From assembly GCF_023653455.1 (NCBI RefSeq), contig NZ_JAKEDR010000171.1, positions 1-7,585 on the forward strand: a stretch of DNA of 7,585 nucleotides, in the 5' to 3' direction. Below the pieces are notes generated by a model, which was not told the DNA's origin, did no database searches, and worked only from the letters and a program-made list of their open reading frames with translations. Every line of letters starts with the position of its first letter. The first letter of the stretch is position 1. The stretch comes from Paraclostridium ghonii. Its GTDB lineage: Bacteria > Bacillota > Clostridia > Peptostreptococcales > Peptostreptococcaceae. Below are positions 1 through 7,331 of this stretch, piece after piece. Both the position numbers and the translations under genes were made by a program.

Positions 1-106
<106 letters not shown>

Positions 107-134
107 TAATCTTTTTTATTTTATGCATAATTGT

Positions 135-227
135 GGGTGGTTAGTGTTAGTTTGCACTTGAGGTCATAAAGCTGAGAAGATGCTTTAAATGACCTCTACG
201 TTGCAAACTAACACTAACCACCTTTTT
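135..227 (+). terminator. Long rRNA-operon terminator hairpin
   Basis: A perfect 21-bp stem is formed by 136-156 and 202-222, with a possible extra G-U pair at 135/223. Inside it, 160-167 pairs with 189-196 (8 bp) and 168-172 with 182-186 (5 bp), separated by a two-base AA bulge at 187-188 and capped by a 9-nt loop at 173-181. A run of five T (223-227) follows directly. It lies just downstream of 5S rRNA on the same strand, so the simplest role is transcription termination and/or 3' processing of the rRNA operon. At about 90 nt it is much longer than a usual intrinsic terminator, and its apex recurs in the element after uvrA, so it may also be a small palindromic repeat element co-opted as a terminator. 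Confidence 0.8.
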
Positions 228-482
228 CGTATAGTAAAATAAAAAAAGAATTACGCTTGTACGATATGAAGAGATAAAAAGAGAGAAGATGTTTTAAAAT
301 GACTTCTGCATTATAATTTAATACTAACCACCTTTTTCGTATAGTAAAACAAAAAAGAATTACGTTTATGCGATATGAATAGATAAAGCTGAGAAAATGT
401 TTTAAAATGACTTCTGCATTATAACTTAATACTAACCACCTTTTTCGTATAGTTGAATGAAAAATAATTACATTTGTACGAT
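166..482 (+). repeat. Three tandem ~108-bp repeats carrying terminator 3' half-arms
   Basis: Three head-to-tail copies start at about 166, 274 and 383. A 23-base block (starting ACTAACCACCTTTTT) is identical at 213-235, 323-345 and 431-453, giving periods of 110 and 108. Copies 2 and 3 match at 56 of 57 positions (289-345 against 397-453), so that duplication looks recent; copy 1 is more divergent and copy 3 decays after about 470. Each copy includes the descending arm of the 135-227 hairpin plus its T-run and the spacer that follows. The ascending arm exists only once, at 136-156. Copies 2 and 3 can pair with it over only about 10 bp (ACTAACCACC). No open reading frame is evident. Replication slippage or unequal exchange is the likely origin. 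Confidence 0.88.
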
Positions 483-590
483 TACCACTTTTTTATAAAG
501 AAAAATAAAAAAACTTTGAAATTAATGTATATAAATCTAAAAATGGGACATTATATAAGTATAAATAAATACTCAATCTCCCCCATTTAA

Positions 591-624
591 GAGGTCTCTA
601 TCCCCAATAGAGGCCTCATTTTTT
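591..624 (+). terminator. Intrinsic terminator with C-rich loop
   Basis: GAGGTCTCTA (591-600) pairs with TAGAGGCCTC (608-617) over 10 bp with one T-G wobble. The loop is TCCCCAA, and six T follow at 619-624. This is a strong rho-independent terminator read on the plus strand. No protein gene ends near it: the closest upstream gene is the 5S rRNA about 485 bp away. It is therefore either a back-up terminator for the rRNA operon or the 3' end of an unannotated small RNA. A second C-rich stretch, CTCCCCCAT at 578-586, sits just upstream. Confidence 0.85.
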
Positions 625-936
625 AATCAATGATTTTACTACAACTAGGTTTATGAATATAGTAATATAAATAATTTAAGATTATGAATATGTTGAAGGT
701 CAATTAAGTGTATTACTATGTAAATTTAACATATAAATATTTTTCTAAAATCTCATCTTTATGGTTATAATACAATTTTTAAAATTGATTAAAAAAATTT
801 ACCCATATTAAATATCCACGCAATATATATTAAAAAAACAATCGACTTTATTTATGTTAAGAAACTAATTCTAAATTTATTTATTTTAAAAATTTTAAAA
901 TTTATTTAAGCTTTTCAGTGAAAAAAATTTTAAATA
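625..936. other. AT-rich intergenic stretch, no gene seen
   Basis: No convincing coding sequence or RNA gene is visible. The DNA is extremely AT-rich, with near-repeats of AAATTTATTT around 871-908. A good -10-like TATAAT lies at 766-771, but the region about 17 bp upstream (TTCTAA, 743-748) is a poor -35. Immediately after it comes a perfect 15-bp palindrome centred on one T, CAATTTTTAAAATTG (773-787), near the expected transcription start. This could be the promoter and operator of the GyrI-like gene with a leader of about 200 nt, but such words arise easily in DNA this AT-rich. Confidence 0.4.
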
Positions 937-984
937 ATGTTAACTTTGACTTGTAGGGAAATTGATATCAAAGGAGAACTAAAA

Positions 985-1431
985 ATGAAAATAGAAAAAG
1001 TAGAAAAGTGTAGAGTTGCTTATATGAGAAGAGTAGGTGTTTATGGGGCTGAGAATTTCAAGTTAATGGAAGAGTTCAAAAAATGGGCATTAGATAATAA
1101 TATACTTAACAAAGGTACAATCTATGCTATAGCTCAAGATAATCCAGAAATTACACCTCCACAAAATTGTAGATATGATATTTGCATAACAATATCAAAT
1201 GATTATAAAATTGATAATTTAGTTGATGAAACAAGGCTAGATGGTGGTAATTATGCTATTTATAAAATAAAACATACAACAGAAGATATCCAAAAAGCTT
1301 GGGGTAAAATATTTATCGATTTAAAACAAAAAGGATATATTATAGATAATAAATCCATTATGGAAAGATATTCAAAAGATATGATTGATAATGAATATTG
1401 TGAAATATGTGTACCTGTAAAAATAAAGTAG
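985..1431 (+). CDS. GyrI-like small-molecule-binding domain protein
   Basis: A 148-residue stand-alone protein of the GyrI-like / AraC effector-binding fold, whose relatives include E. coli SbmC (GyrI, 157 aa) and the ligand domains of MerR- and AraC-type regulators. Family features seen: DNPEITP (52-58), the strand RYDICITI (63-70), GGNYAIYKIKH (87-97), a Trp at 106 after the 'DIQKAW' helix, and a C-terminal strand with Glu140 (YCEICVPVK), the position of the usual pocket acid. There is no DNA-binding domain, signal peptide or membrane segment, so it is probably a cytosolic ligand-binding or sequestering protein; the substrate cannot be read from sequence. The start at 985 is chosen because AAAGGAG (970-976) lies 8 nt upstream; an in-frame ATG at 937 would add 16 residues (MLTLTCREIDIKGELK) that look non-native and has no good ribosome binding site. 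It appears monocistronic; its downstream hairpin (1427-1456) lacks a T-run. Confidence 0.85.
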   Translation: MKIEKVEKCRVAYMRRVGVYGAENFKLMEEFKKWALDNNILNKGTIYAIAQDNPEITPPQNCRYDICITISNDYKIDNLVDETRLDGGNYAIYKIKHTTEDIQKAWGKIFIDLKQKGYIIDNKSIMERYSKDMIDNEYCEICVPVKIK

Positions 1432-1640
1432 AAAAAGTTATTGTATTCTTTCTACTGTAGGCATAAATTTATTAAGCGCCACGAAAATAGATGTTTTATG
1501 GATATTTGAGAAATACTAATATTGTTAAGTTATGAGACTTATTTACATATGTAATTGGTTAAAGCATAGTTAAATAACTCATTTGAGATAGCGAAAATTT
1601 AACAAAAAAACATATTGTATATTGCTATTTTTGAGTATAT

Positions 1641-1646
1641 TATAAT
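1641..1646 (+). promoter_or_regulatory. Candidate -10 element for the thioesterase gene
   Basis: A perfect TATAAT hexamer 52 bp before the thioesterase start. The -35 is unclear: TTGTAT at 1615-1620 would need a 20-bp spacer and TTGCTA at 1622-1627 only 13 bp. Transcription would start near 1653, giving a leader of about 45 nt. It is placed sensibly in the 266-bp gap after the GyrI-like gene (1432-1697), which shows nothing else except a 12-bp palindrome, TTACATATGTAA (1543-1554). Confidence 0.35.
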
Positions 1647-1683
1647 TAGTATGTAAGATGAATCTTATATATAAATGTATGCC

Positions 1684-1691
1684 AAGGGGGG
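1684..1691 (+). promoter_or_regulatory. Unusually G-rich ribosome binding site (AAGGGGGG)
   Basis: AAGGGGGG lies 6 nt before the ATG at 1698 and fixes that start. Six consecutive G are unusual in DNA this AT-rich; other sites in the window read AAAGGAG, AGGAG or AAAGGG. The run makes the site a good pairing partner for C-rich small RNA segments. Confidence 0.75.
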
Positions 1692-1697
1692 ATTTAT

Positions 1698-2114
1698 ATG
1701 AAGTTTTATGATACACATAGACTTGTAAAAAGTGAAGATTTAAATCATCATGGGACGTTATTTGCAGGAAGGATGACAGAATGGTTTGTTGAGAGTTGTT
1801 TTATAACTGTAGCTAATGAATATGGACATCCAGAAAACTTAGTATGTTTAAAAGTACATGAAGTCAAGTTTTCCAAACCTATAAGAAAAGGGGATATTAT
1901 AAAAATAAAATCGGCTATTGTATATGCTGGGAAAACAAGTTTAACCGTTTATGGGAAAGTTATAAGAGATGAAAGTGTTATTATTGAAGGGTTTTTAACT
2001 TTTGTATGCGTTGATGAAAACGGAGTTAAGATGCCTCACAATTTAGTTATAGAAGAACCATCTACTGAAGAAGAAATTAAGATTTTAGAAAAAGTTAAAA
2101 ACTTAAGAAAGTAA
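1698..2114 (+). CDS. Hotdog-fold acyl-CoA thioesterase family protein
   Basis: A 138-residue single-domain protein of the hotdog-fold acyl-CoA thioesterase family, expected to hydrolyse an acyl-CoA thioester to free acid and CoA in the cytosol; its acyl preference cannot be told. The N-terminal motif DLNHHGTLFAGRMTEWF (14-30) matches the family pattern N-x-x-G-x-L-F-x-G followed by the central 'sausage' helix. Many relatives carry a catalytic Asp on that helix; here V31-E32 occupies that area, so Glu32 is the likely acid. The strands V53-F58 and D66-A77 and the pattern KTSLTVYGKVIR (79-90) fit the sheet, with a charged tail after about 115. Length is normal for the family. The start is fixed by AAGGGGGG at 1684-1691. 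It appears monocistronic, with a promoter-like TATAAT upstream and a terminator at 2130-2167. Confidence 0.88.
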   Translation: MKFYDTHRLVKSEDLNHHGTLFAGRMTEWFVESCFITVANEYGHPENLVCLKVHEVKFSKPIRKGDIIKIKSAIVYAGKTSLTVYGKVIRDESVIIEGFLTFVCVDENGVKMPHNLVIEEPSTEEEIKILEKVKNLRK

Positions 2115-2129
2115 TTTACATAAATAGAT

Positions 2130-2167
2130 AAGGGTTATCTTTTACATATAAAGATAGCTCTTTTTTT
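2130..2167 (+). terminator. Intrinsic terminator after the thioesterase gene
   Basis: AAGGGTTATCTTT (2130-2142) pairs with AAAGATAGCTCTT (2150-2162) over 13 bp with two G-T wobbles and a 7-nt loop, and T continues to 2167 (seven T from 2161). It starts 16 bp after the thioesterase stop and separates that gene from the uvrBA unit. Confidence 0.88.
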
Positions 2168-2213
2168 GATAAAAATATTTAAAATACTTCAAATAAGAGA
2201 ATATTAATATAGA

Positions 2214-2243
2214 GTGATAAAAATTTAAAACATATGTTATAAT
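2214..2243 (+). promoter_or_regulatory. uvrBA promoter, extended -10 type
   Basis: TATAAT at 2238-2243 is preceded by TG at 2235-2236, making an extended -10 (TGTTATAAT). GTGATA at 2214-2219 is a 4-of-6 match to the TTGACA -35 with an 18-bp spacer. Transcription would begin near 2250, giving a leader of about 39 nt. The LexA box at 2260-2271 lies just downstream of the start, where bound repressor would block initiation or promoter escape. Confidence 0.72.
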
Positions 2244-2259
2244 TAAGTTAGTACAAAGT

Positions 2260-2271
2260 GAACTTATGTTC
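2260..2271 (+). promoter_or_regulatory. LexA (SOS) operator, GAAC-N4-GTTC
   Basis: GAACTTATGTTC is a perfect match to the Firmicute LexA/DinR box core GAAC-N4-GTTC. It sits about 10-21 bp after the predicted transcription start and 17 bp before the uvrB start codon. Control of uvrBA by LexA is established in several Firmicutes, so DNA-damage induction is the expected regulation. The word was noticed only once in the window. Confidence 0.9.
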
Positions 2272-2275
2272 GGTT

Positions 2276-2280
2276 AGGAG
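2276..2280 (+). promoter_or_regulatory. uvrB ribosome binding site (AGGAG) that sets the start
   Basis: AGGAG ends at 2280, 8 nt before the GTG at 2289. The in-frame GTG at 2280 overlaps the last base of this site and could not be served by it. This supports a uvrB start at 2289. Confidence 0.82.
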
Positions 2281-2288
2281 TGGATATT

Positions 2289-4256
2289 GTGGAGTTTAAA
2301 ATTCAATCAGAATACAGGCCTACAGGTGATCAACCTGAGGCTATAGATAAAATTACAGATGCTTTGAATAGAAATGAAAAATTTAGTACATTACTTGGAG
2401 TTACTGGATCAGGGAAGACTTTTACTATGGCTAATATAATAAAAAATGTAAATAAGCCTACTTTAATAATAGCTCATAATAAAACTCTAGCAGCACAGCT
2501 TTACAGCGAGTTCAAGGAATTCTTTCCAGATAATGCAGTTGAGTACTTTGTAAGTTATTATGACTATTACCAACCTGAAGCATATGTAGCTCACAGTGAT
2601 ACCTATATAGAAAAAGATGCAAGTATAAACGATGAAATAGATAAACTAAGACATTCAGCAACTGCTGCGGTTTTAGAAAGAAGAGACTGCATAATAATCT
2701 CATCTGTATCATGTATATATGGTTTAGGGGACCCAGAAGATTATAAAAAACTTATGGTATCTTTAAGACCAGGTATGGAAAGAGATAGAGACGAAATTAT
2801 AAAGAGATTGATAGAAATACAATATGAAAGAAATGATGTGAATTTTACACGTGGAACTTTTAGAGTTAGAGGTGATATTTTAGAAATATTCCCAGCTAAT
2901 ACAGATGAAAGAGCTATTAGAATAGAATTTTTTGGAGATGAAATAGATAGAATAACAGAGATAGATTATTTAACAGGAAAGCTTGTTGGACTTAGAAATC
3001 ACGTAGTAATATTCCCAGCTTCCCACTATGTTACAACACAAGAAAGAATAGATAAGGCAATAGTTGATATACAAAGAGAGTTAAAAGAAAGAATAGATAA
3101 TTTTAAAGAAGATGATAAATTGGTTGAAGCTCAAAGAATAGATCAAAGAACTAGGTATGATATAGAGATGCTAAAAGAAATAGGATTTTGCCAGGGAATA
3201 GAAAATTACTCTAGACACATAACAGGTAGGCAACCTGGAGAAAAACCATACACATTAATGGATTTTTTCCCAGATGATTTTTTAATCATAGTTGATGAAT
3301 CACATGTAACAGTTCCTCAAGTTAGAGGTATGTATGCAGGAGATAAATCAAGAAAATCATCTCTTATAGACAATGGATTTAGATTACCTTCAGCTTATGA
3401 TAACAGACCTCTAAACTTTAATGAATTTGAAGAAAATATAAATCAAATATTATTTGTAACTGCGACCCCAGGACCTTATGAAATAGAGCATTCAACCACT
3501 ATAGCGGAACAAATAATAAGACCAACTGGACTTTTAGATCCGATAATTGAAGTAAGACCAATAAATAATCAAATTGATAACTTAGTTGGAGAAATAAATT
3601 CTATTATAGATAAAGGAGAAAGAGTTCTTATAACTACTTTAACTAAAAAGATGAGTGAGGATTTAAGCAATTATCTTAAAGATATAGGAATTAAGGTTAA
3701 ATATTTACATTCAGATATAGATACATTAGAAAGAGTAGAAATAATAAGAGATTTAAGATTAGGTAAATTTGATGTTTTAGTGGGTATAAACTTACTAAGA
3801 GAGGGATTAGATATACCAGAAGTTTCATTAGTAGCTATACTTGATGCTGACAAAGAAGGATTTTTAAGATCTGAGACTTCGCTTATACAAACTATAGGTA
3901 GAGCTGCTAGAAACTCAAATGGAAAAGTTATAATGTATGCAGATAAGATAACAAGATCTATGCAAAGTGCTATAGATGAGACTAAAAGAAGAAGAGAAAT
4001 ACAAATGCATTACAATGAAGTTAATAATATAGTTCCTAAAACAATTCAAAAAGGAATAAGAAAAGGAATAGAAGCCACTATTGTTGCAGATGAAGAAGTT
4101 GTTTATGGGAAAATAAATGAAAATAATAAAGATGCCATGATAGAATCAATAGAAAATCTTAAAGAAGAAATGATGGAAGCAGCTCAAAATCTTCAGTTTG
4201 AAAGAGCTGCACAGTTAAGAGATAAAATAAAAGAGTTAGAAGATAAAATAAATTAA
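2289..4256 (+). CDS. uvrB: UvrB, excinuclease ABC subunit B
   Basis: The damage-verifying subunit of nucleotide excision repair. UvrA delivers it to DNA; it opens the strands with its ATP-driven helicase-like fold and then recruits UvrC. With the GTG start at 2289 it has 655 residues, normal for the family, and begins [19 protein letters not shown]. Seen in order: Walker A GVTGSGKT (37-44), the beta-hairpin start [10 protein letters not shown] (90-99), the UvrA-interacting domain (about 150-250), DEAD-like motif DESH (336-339), TATPGPYE (391-398), helicase motif [11 protein letters not shown] (534-542), and a C-terminal UVR coiled-coil motif (about 616-651) for UvrC contact. All key residues are intact. 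It is the first gene of an SOS-regulated operon, with uvrA following after 35 bp. An alternative GTG at 2280 would add three residues but overlaps the ribosome binding site. Confidence 0.98.
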   Translation: MEFKIQSEYRPTGDQPEAIDKITDALNRNEKFSTLLGVTGSGKTFTMANIIKNVNKPTLIIAHNKTLAAQLYSEFKEFFPDNAVEYFVSYYDYYQPEAYVAHSDTYIEKDASINDEIDKLRHSATAAVLERRDCIIISSVSCIYGLGDPEDYKKLMVSLRPGMERDRDEIIKRLIEIQYERNDVNFTRGTFRVRGDILEIFPANTDERAIRIEFFGDEIDRITEIDYLTGKLVGLRNHVVIFPASHYVTTQERIDKAIVDIQRELKERIDNFKEDDKLVEAQRIDQRTRYDIEMLKEIGFCQGIENYSRHITGRQPGEKPYTLMDFFPDDFLIIVDESHVTVPQVRGMYAGDKSRKSSLIDNGFRLPSAYDNRPLNFNEFEENINQILFVTATPGPYEIEHSTTIAEQIIRPTGLLDPIIEVRPINNQIDNLVGEINSIIDKGERVLITTLTKKMSEDLSNYLKDIGIKVKYLHSDIDTLERVEIIRDLRLGKFDVLVGINLLREGLDIPEVSLVAILDADKEGFLRSETSLIQTIGRAARNSNGKVIMYADKITRSMQSAIDETKRRREIQMHYNEVNNIVPKTIQKGIRKGIEATIVADEEVVYGKINENNKDAMIESIENLKEEMMEAAQNLQFERAAQLRDKIKELEDKIN

Positions 4257-4291
4257 TAAATTTGAAAAATTGATTATGAAAGGGAAAACTT

Positions 4292-7123
4292 ATGAATGAT
4301 AAGATTATAATTAAAGGAGCTAAAGAGCATAATTTAAAAAATGTAGACTTAACTTTGCCAAGAGATAAATTTATAGTTTTTACTGGGCTTTCTGGATCAG
4401 GAAAATCATCTTTAGCTTTTGATACTATATATGCAGAAGGACAAAGAAGGTATGTAGAAAGTTTATCTGCATATGCTAGACAATTTTTAGGACAGATGGA
4501 AAAACCAAATGTAGAATATATTGAAGGATTATCTCCTGCTATATCAATAGATCAAAAAACAACATCAAAAAATCCTCGTTCTACAGTAGGTACAGTAACA
4601 GAGATATATGACTATTTAAGACTATTATTTGCAAGAGTAGGAGAAGTCTATTGTCCTACTTGTGGTAAAAAGATAAGCCAAATGACAATACAAGAGATAG
4701 TAGACAAGATGATTGAATTTCCAGATAGAACTAAATTACAAATATTATCTCCTGTAGTTAGAGGGCAAAAAGGGACTCATAAGAAAGTTATTGATAACAT
4801 AAAAAAAGAGGGATTTGTAAGATTAAGAGTAGATGGAAACAACTATGAAGTTAGTGATGAAATAGATTTAAATAAAAATCAAAAACATAATATAGAAGTA
4901 GTAGTAGATAGAATTGTAATAAAAGATGGGATAGAAAATAGATTAGCAGATTCTATAGAAACTGCTGTAAAATTATCTGATGGATTGGTTATAGCCCAAA
5001 TAATAGATGGAGAAGAAATTCTTTATTCAACTAAATTTGCATGTCCAGAACATGGGATAGGGATAGAGGAATTATCGCCTAGAATGTTCTCTTTCAATAG
5101 CCCGTTTGGAGCTTGTGACACATGTAACGGTCTAGGAGATAGTAAGGAAGTTGATCCAGATCTTGTAATTCCAAACAAGGAAATTTCTATAAAGCAAGGA
5201 GCTATAGCAGCTTGGGGAGTTGGGACTAATGATGATACTTACTACAGTAAAATGGTAAAAAGCCTAGCTGAAAAATTTAATGTAGACTTATCCATTCCAT
5301 TTAAAGATTTGAGTGAAGACTTCGTTCAAGAATTACTTTATGGACATGATAATGTAATGGTTGAATTTGTATATGAATCTAAATATGGAGGAACTAGATT
5401 GTACAAAGCTCCTTTTGAAGGGATAATAGTAAATCTAGAGAGAAGATATAAAGAAACAAACTCAGAATATTCTAGAGAAAAAATAGAAGAATTTATGGGA
5501 GAAAGACCATGTCCTAAATGTAAAGGAAATAGATTAAGAAAAGAAGTACTATCAGTTTTAGTAGATAATAAAAATATAATGGAAGTAACAGATTACTCAG
5601 TTAATGAACTTATAGACTATATTGATAATATAAAATTAACAGACAAACAAAAGTTTATAGCTCATGAAATTTTAAAGGAAATAAAATCTAGAGCATCATT
5701 TTTAAGAGATGTCGGACTAGATTATTTAAATTTATCTAGAAAAGCAGGAACGTTATCAGGAGGAGAAGCTCAACGTATTAGGTTAGCTACACAAATTGGA
5801 TCAGCACTTGTAGGGGTTTTATATGTTTTAGATGAACCTAGTATAGGCCTACATCAAAGGGATAATGATAGATTAATAAAAACATTAAGACACTTAACTG
5901 ATATAGGAAATACCCTTATAGTAGTAGAGCATGATGAAGATACAATGAGAGAAGCTGATTATGTTGTAGATATAGGACCAGGAGCAGGCATTCATGGGGG
6001 AGAAATAGTGGCAAAAGGAACTCTTGATGAGATACTTAGAAATCCTAACTCCTTAACAGGTCAGTATTTAAGTGGAAAAAAAGTTATACAAATACCTGAA
6101 AACACAAGAGAAGGAAATGGTAACTTTATAGAGATAGTTAAAGCTTATGAAAATAACTTAAAAAATATAAATGTTAAAGTTCCATTAGGAAAGTTTACTT
6201 GCATTACAGGAGTATCTGGATCAGGTAAAAGTACATTAATAAATGATATATTATATAAAGGTATAGCTGCAAAAGTTAATAGACTAAGAGATAAGCCAGG
6301 AAAACATAAAGAGATAAAAGGTATAGAAAATATAGATAAAATTATAAATATAGATCAAAGTCCAATAGGAAGAACACCGCGTTCAAATCCTGCCACGTAT
6401 ACAGGTGTATTTGATTTAATAAGAGATTTGTTTGCATCTACTAATGAAGCTAAAGTTAGAGGATATCAAAAAGGAAGGTTTAGTTTTAACGTTAAGGGTG
6501 GAAGATGCGAAGCTTGTAAAGGTGATGGAATAATAAAAATAGAAATGCACTTCCTACCAGATGTGTATGTTCCTTGTGAAATTTGTAAGGGAGAAAGATA
6601 TAATAGAGAAACATTACAAGTAAAATATAAAGATAAAACAATATCCGATATATTAGGTATGAATGTTGAAGAGGCTTTAGATTTCTTTGAAAATATACCT
6701 TCAATAAAAAGAAAGCTAGAAACACTTATGGACGTTGGACTTTCATATATAAAATTAGGACAACCATCCACTCAATTATCAGGAGGGGAAGCTCAAAGAA
6801 TTAAACTAGCAAGTGAGCTAAGTAAAAGAGCTACAGGGAAAACTTTATATATATTAGACGAACCAACAACAGGTCTTCATATGGCAGATGTAGATAAATT
6901 AATAACTGTATTACAAAGACTAGCAGATACAGGGAATACAATAGTTGTTATAGAACACAATTTAGATGTTATAAAAACTTGTGATTATATAATTGACCTT
7001 GGCCCAGAAGGTGGAGACAAGGGTGGAAAAATAATTGCTACAGGAACTCCAAAAGAAGTATCTAAAAAGCCAGGTTCATATACTGGATTATTCTTGAAAA
7101 AATATTTTGAAAAGCAAAATTAA
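4292..7123 (+). CDS. uvrA: UvrA, excinuclease ABC subunit A
   Basis: The damage-sensing ABC ATPase of nucleotide excision repair; a dimer binds distorted DNA and loads UvrB. It has 943 residues, full length. First ATPase half: Walker [10 protein letters not shown] (32-40), signature [13 protein letters not shown] (488-500), Walker B VLYVLDEP (509-516). Second half: Walker [10 protein letters not shown] (640-648), signature [13 protein letters not shown] (829-841), Walker B TLYILDEP (851-858). Zinc ligand groups: C121/C124 (CPTC) with C407/C410 (CPKC); C251/H254 (CPEH) with C275/C278 (CDTC); C739/C742 (CEAC) with C762/C765 (CEIC). H254 stands where E. coli has Cys. The UvrB-binding region falls in about 130-240. 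ATG at 4292 is preceded by AAAGGG (4279-4284), 7 nt away. It is cotranscribed with uvrB from the LexA-controlled promoter, and its stop codon lies inside the stem of the downstream hairpin (7121-7272). Confidence 0.98.
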   Translation: MNDKIIIKGAKEHNLKNVDLTLPRDKFIVFTGLSGSGKSSLAFDTIYAEGQRRYVESLSAYARQFLGQMEKPNVEYIEGLSPAISIDQKTTSKNPRSTVGTVTEIYDYLRLLFARVGEVYCPTCGKKISQMTIQEIVDKMIEFPDRTKLQILSPVVRGQKGTHKKVIDNIKKEGFVRLRVDGNNYEVSDEIDLNKNQKHNIEVVVDRIVIKDGIENRLADSIETAVKLSDGLVIAQIIDGEEILYSTKFACPEHGIGIEELSPRMFSFNSPFGACDTCNGLGDSKEVDPDLVIPNKEISIKQGAIAAWGVGTNDDTYYSKMVKSLAEKFNVDLSIPFKDLSEDFVQELLYGHDNVMVEFVYESKYGGTRLYKAPFEGIIVNLERRYKETNSEYSREKIEEFMGERPCPKCKGNRLRKEVLSVLVDNKNIMEVTDYSVNELIDYIDNIKLTDKQKFIAHEILKEIKSRASFLRDVGLDYLNLSRKAGTLSGGEAQRIRLATQIGSALVGVLYVLDEPSIGLHQRDNDRLIKTLRHLTDIGNTLIVVEHDEDTMREADYVVDIGPGAGIHGGEIVAKGTLDEILRNPNSLTGQYLSGKKVIQIPENTREGNGNFIEIVKAYENNLKNINVKVPLGKFTCITGVSGSGKSTLINDILYKGIAAKVNRLRDKPGKHKEIKGIENIDKIINIDQSPIGRTPRSNPATYTGVFDLIRDLFASTNEAKVRGYQKGRFSFNVKGGRCEACKGDGIIKIEMHFLPDVYVPCEICKGERYNRETLQVKYKDKTISDILGMNVEEALDFFENIPSIKRKLETLMDVGLSYIKLGQPSTQLSGGEAQRIKLASELSKRATGKTLYILDEPTTGLHMADVDKLITVLQRLADTGNTIVVIEHNLDVIKTCDYIIDLGPEGGDKGGKIIATGTPKEVSKKPGSYTGLFLKKYFEKQN

Positions 7124-7272
7124 AAAATAGAGGAGCTACATTGAAATAGATAGGAAATGGTAAATATATAAGTTTTAGCGACATTTGAAAGCATCTTTTC
7201 AGCTTTCTAAAGAAAAACTTATATATTTATCCATGAGCGACCTAATTTATGATACAGCTCCTCTATTTTTTA
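7121..7272. terminator. 152-bp near-palindrome, likely bidirectional terminator after uvrA
   Basis: The outer stem is a perfect 17 bp (7121-7137 with 7256-7272) whose ends are A-run and T-run, so either strand gives a hairpin followed by U's. This suits the convergent genes on both sides. A second stem of 20 bp with one bulged T joins 7157-7176 to 7214-7229 plus 7231-7234. At the apex 7188-7192 pairs with 7202-7206. The segment between the two long stems is only partly complementary. The apical core (7188-7206) is the reverse complement, at 18 of 19 positions, of the apex of the post-5S hairpin (168-186). The whole looks like a small palindromic repeat element, MITE-like in shape but without a clear target duplication, now acting as the uvrBA terminator. 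Confidence 0.75.
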
Positions 7273-7280
7273 TATACTAA

Positions 7281-7321
7281 GGGATTATAAATTATCTGAT
7301 TTGTGGATAAGTTATAATCCC
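7281..7321. repeat. Inverted repeat hairpin
   Basis: GGGATTATAA (7281-7290) and TTATAATCCC (7312-7321) form a perfect 10-bp stem; after a one-by-one mismatch, TTATC (7292-7296) pairs with GATAA (7306-7310), leaving a 9-nt loop. No T-run follows on either strand, so it is not an ordinary intrinsic terminator. The arms also contain TATAAT-like words, so promoter activity is possible but unsupported. Confidence 0.6.
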
Positions 7322-7331
7322 AACTGCTAAA

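Noticed and set aside
107..120. Simple terminator formed by the 5S terminal helix and the T-run at 111-117
   Set aside because: No separate hairpin precedes the T-run, and the 5S helix partner lies outside the window; the 135-227 hairpin is a far better candidate.
166..482. CRISPR array
   Set aside because: The repeats are about 108 bp, only three copies, and diverge along their whole length with no unique spacers of regular size.
937..984. Longer GyrI-like protein starting at ATG 937
   Set aside because: The good ribosome site AAAGGAG serves the ATG at 985, and the extra 16 residues do not fit the family N-terminus.
1427..1456. Terminator after the GyrI-like gene
   Set aside because: AGTAGAAA and TTTCTACT form an 8-bp stem over the stop codon, but no T-run follows, so intrinsic termination is not supported.
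2512..2712. Minus-strand open frame of 66 codons
   Set aside because: It lies entirely inside uvrB, has low-complexity hydrophobic composition and no ribosome binding site; it is a shadow of the real gene.
3671..3853. Minus-strand open frame of 60 codons
   Set aside because: It lies inside uvrB helicase motifs, which are clearly coding on the plus strand.
6466..6771. Minus-strand open frames of 101 and 77 codons
   Set aside because: Both lie inside the second zinc and signature region of uvrA; overlapping frames with no start context or recognisable domain.
7121..7272. Definite transposable element with target duplication
   Set aside because: The inverted-repeat shape is suggestive, but no direct flanking duplication or empty site can be seen, so it is reported as a terminator-like palindrome only.
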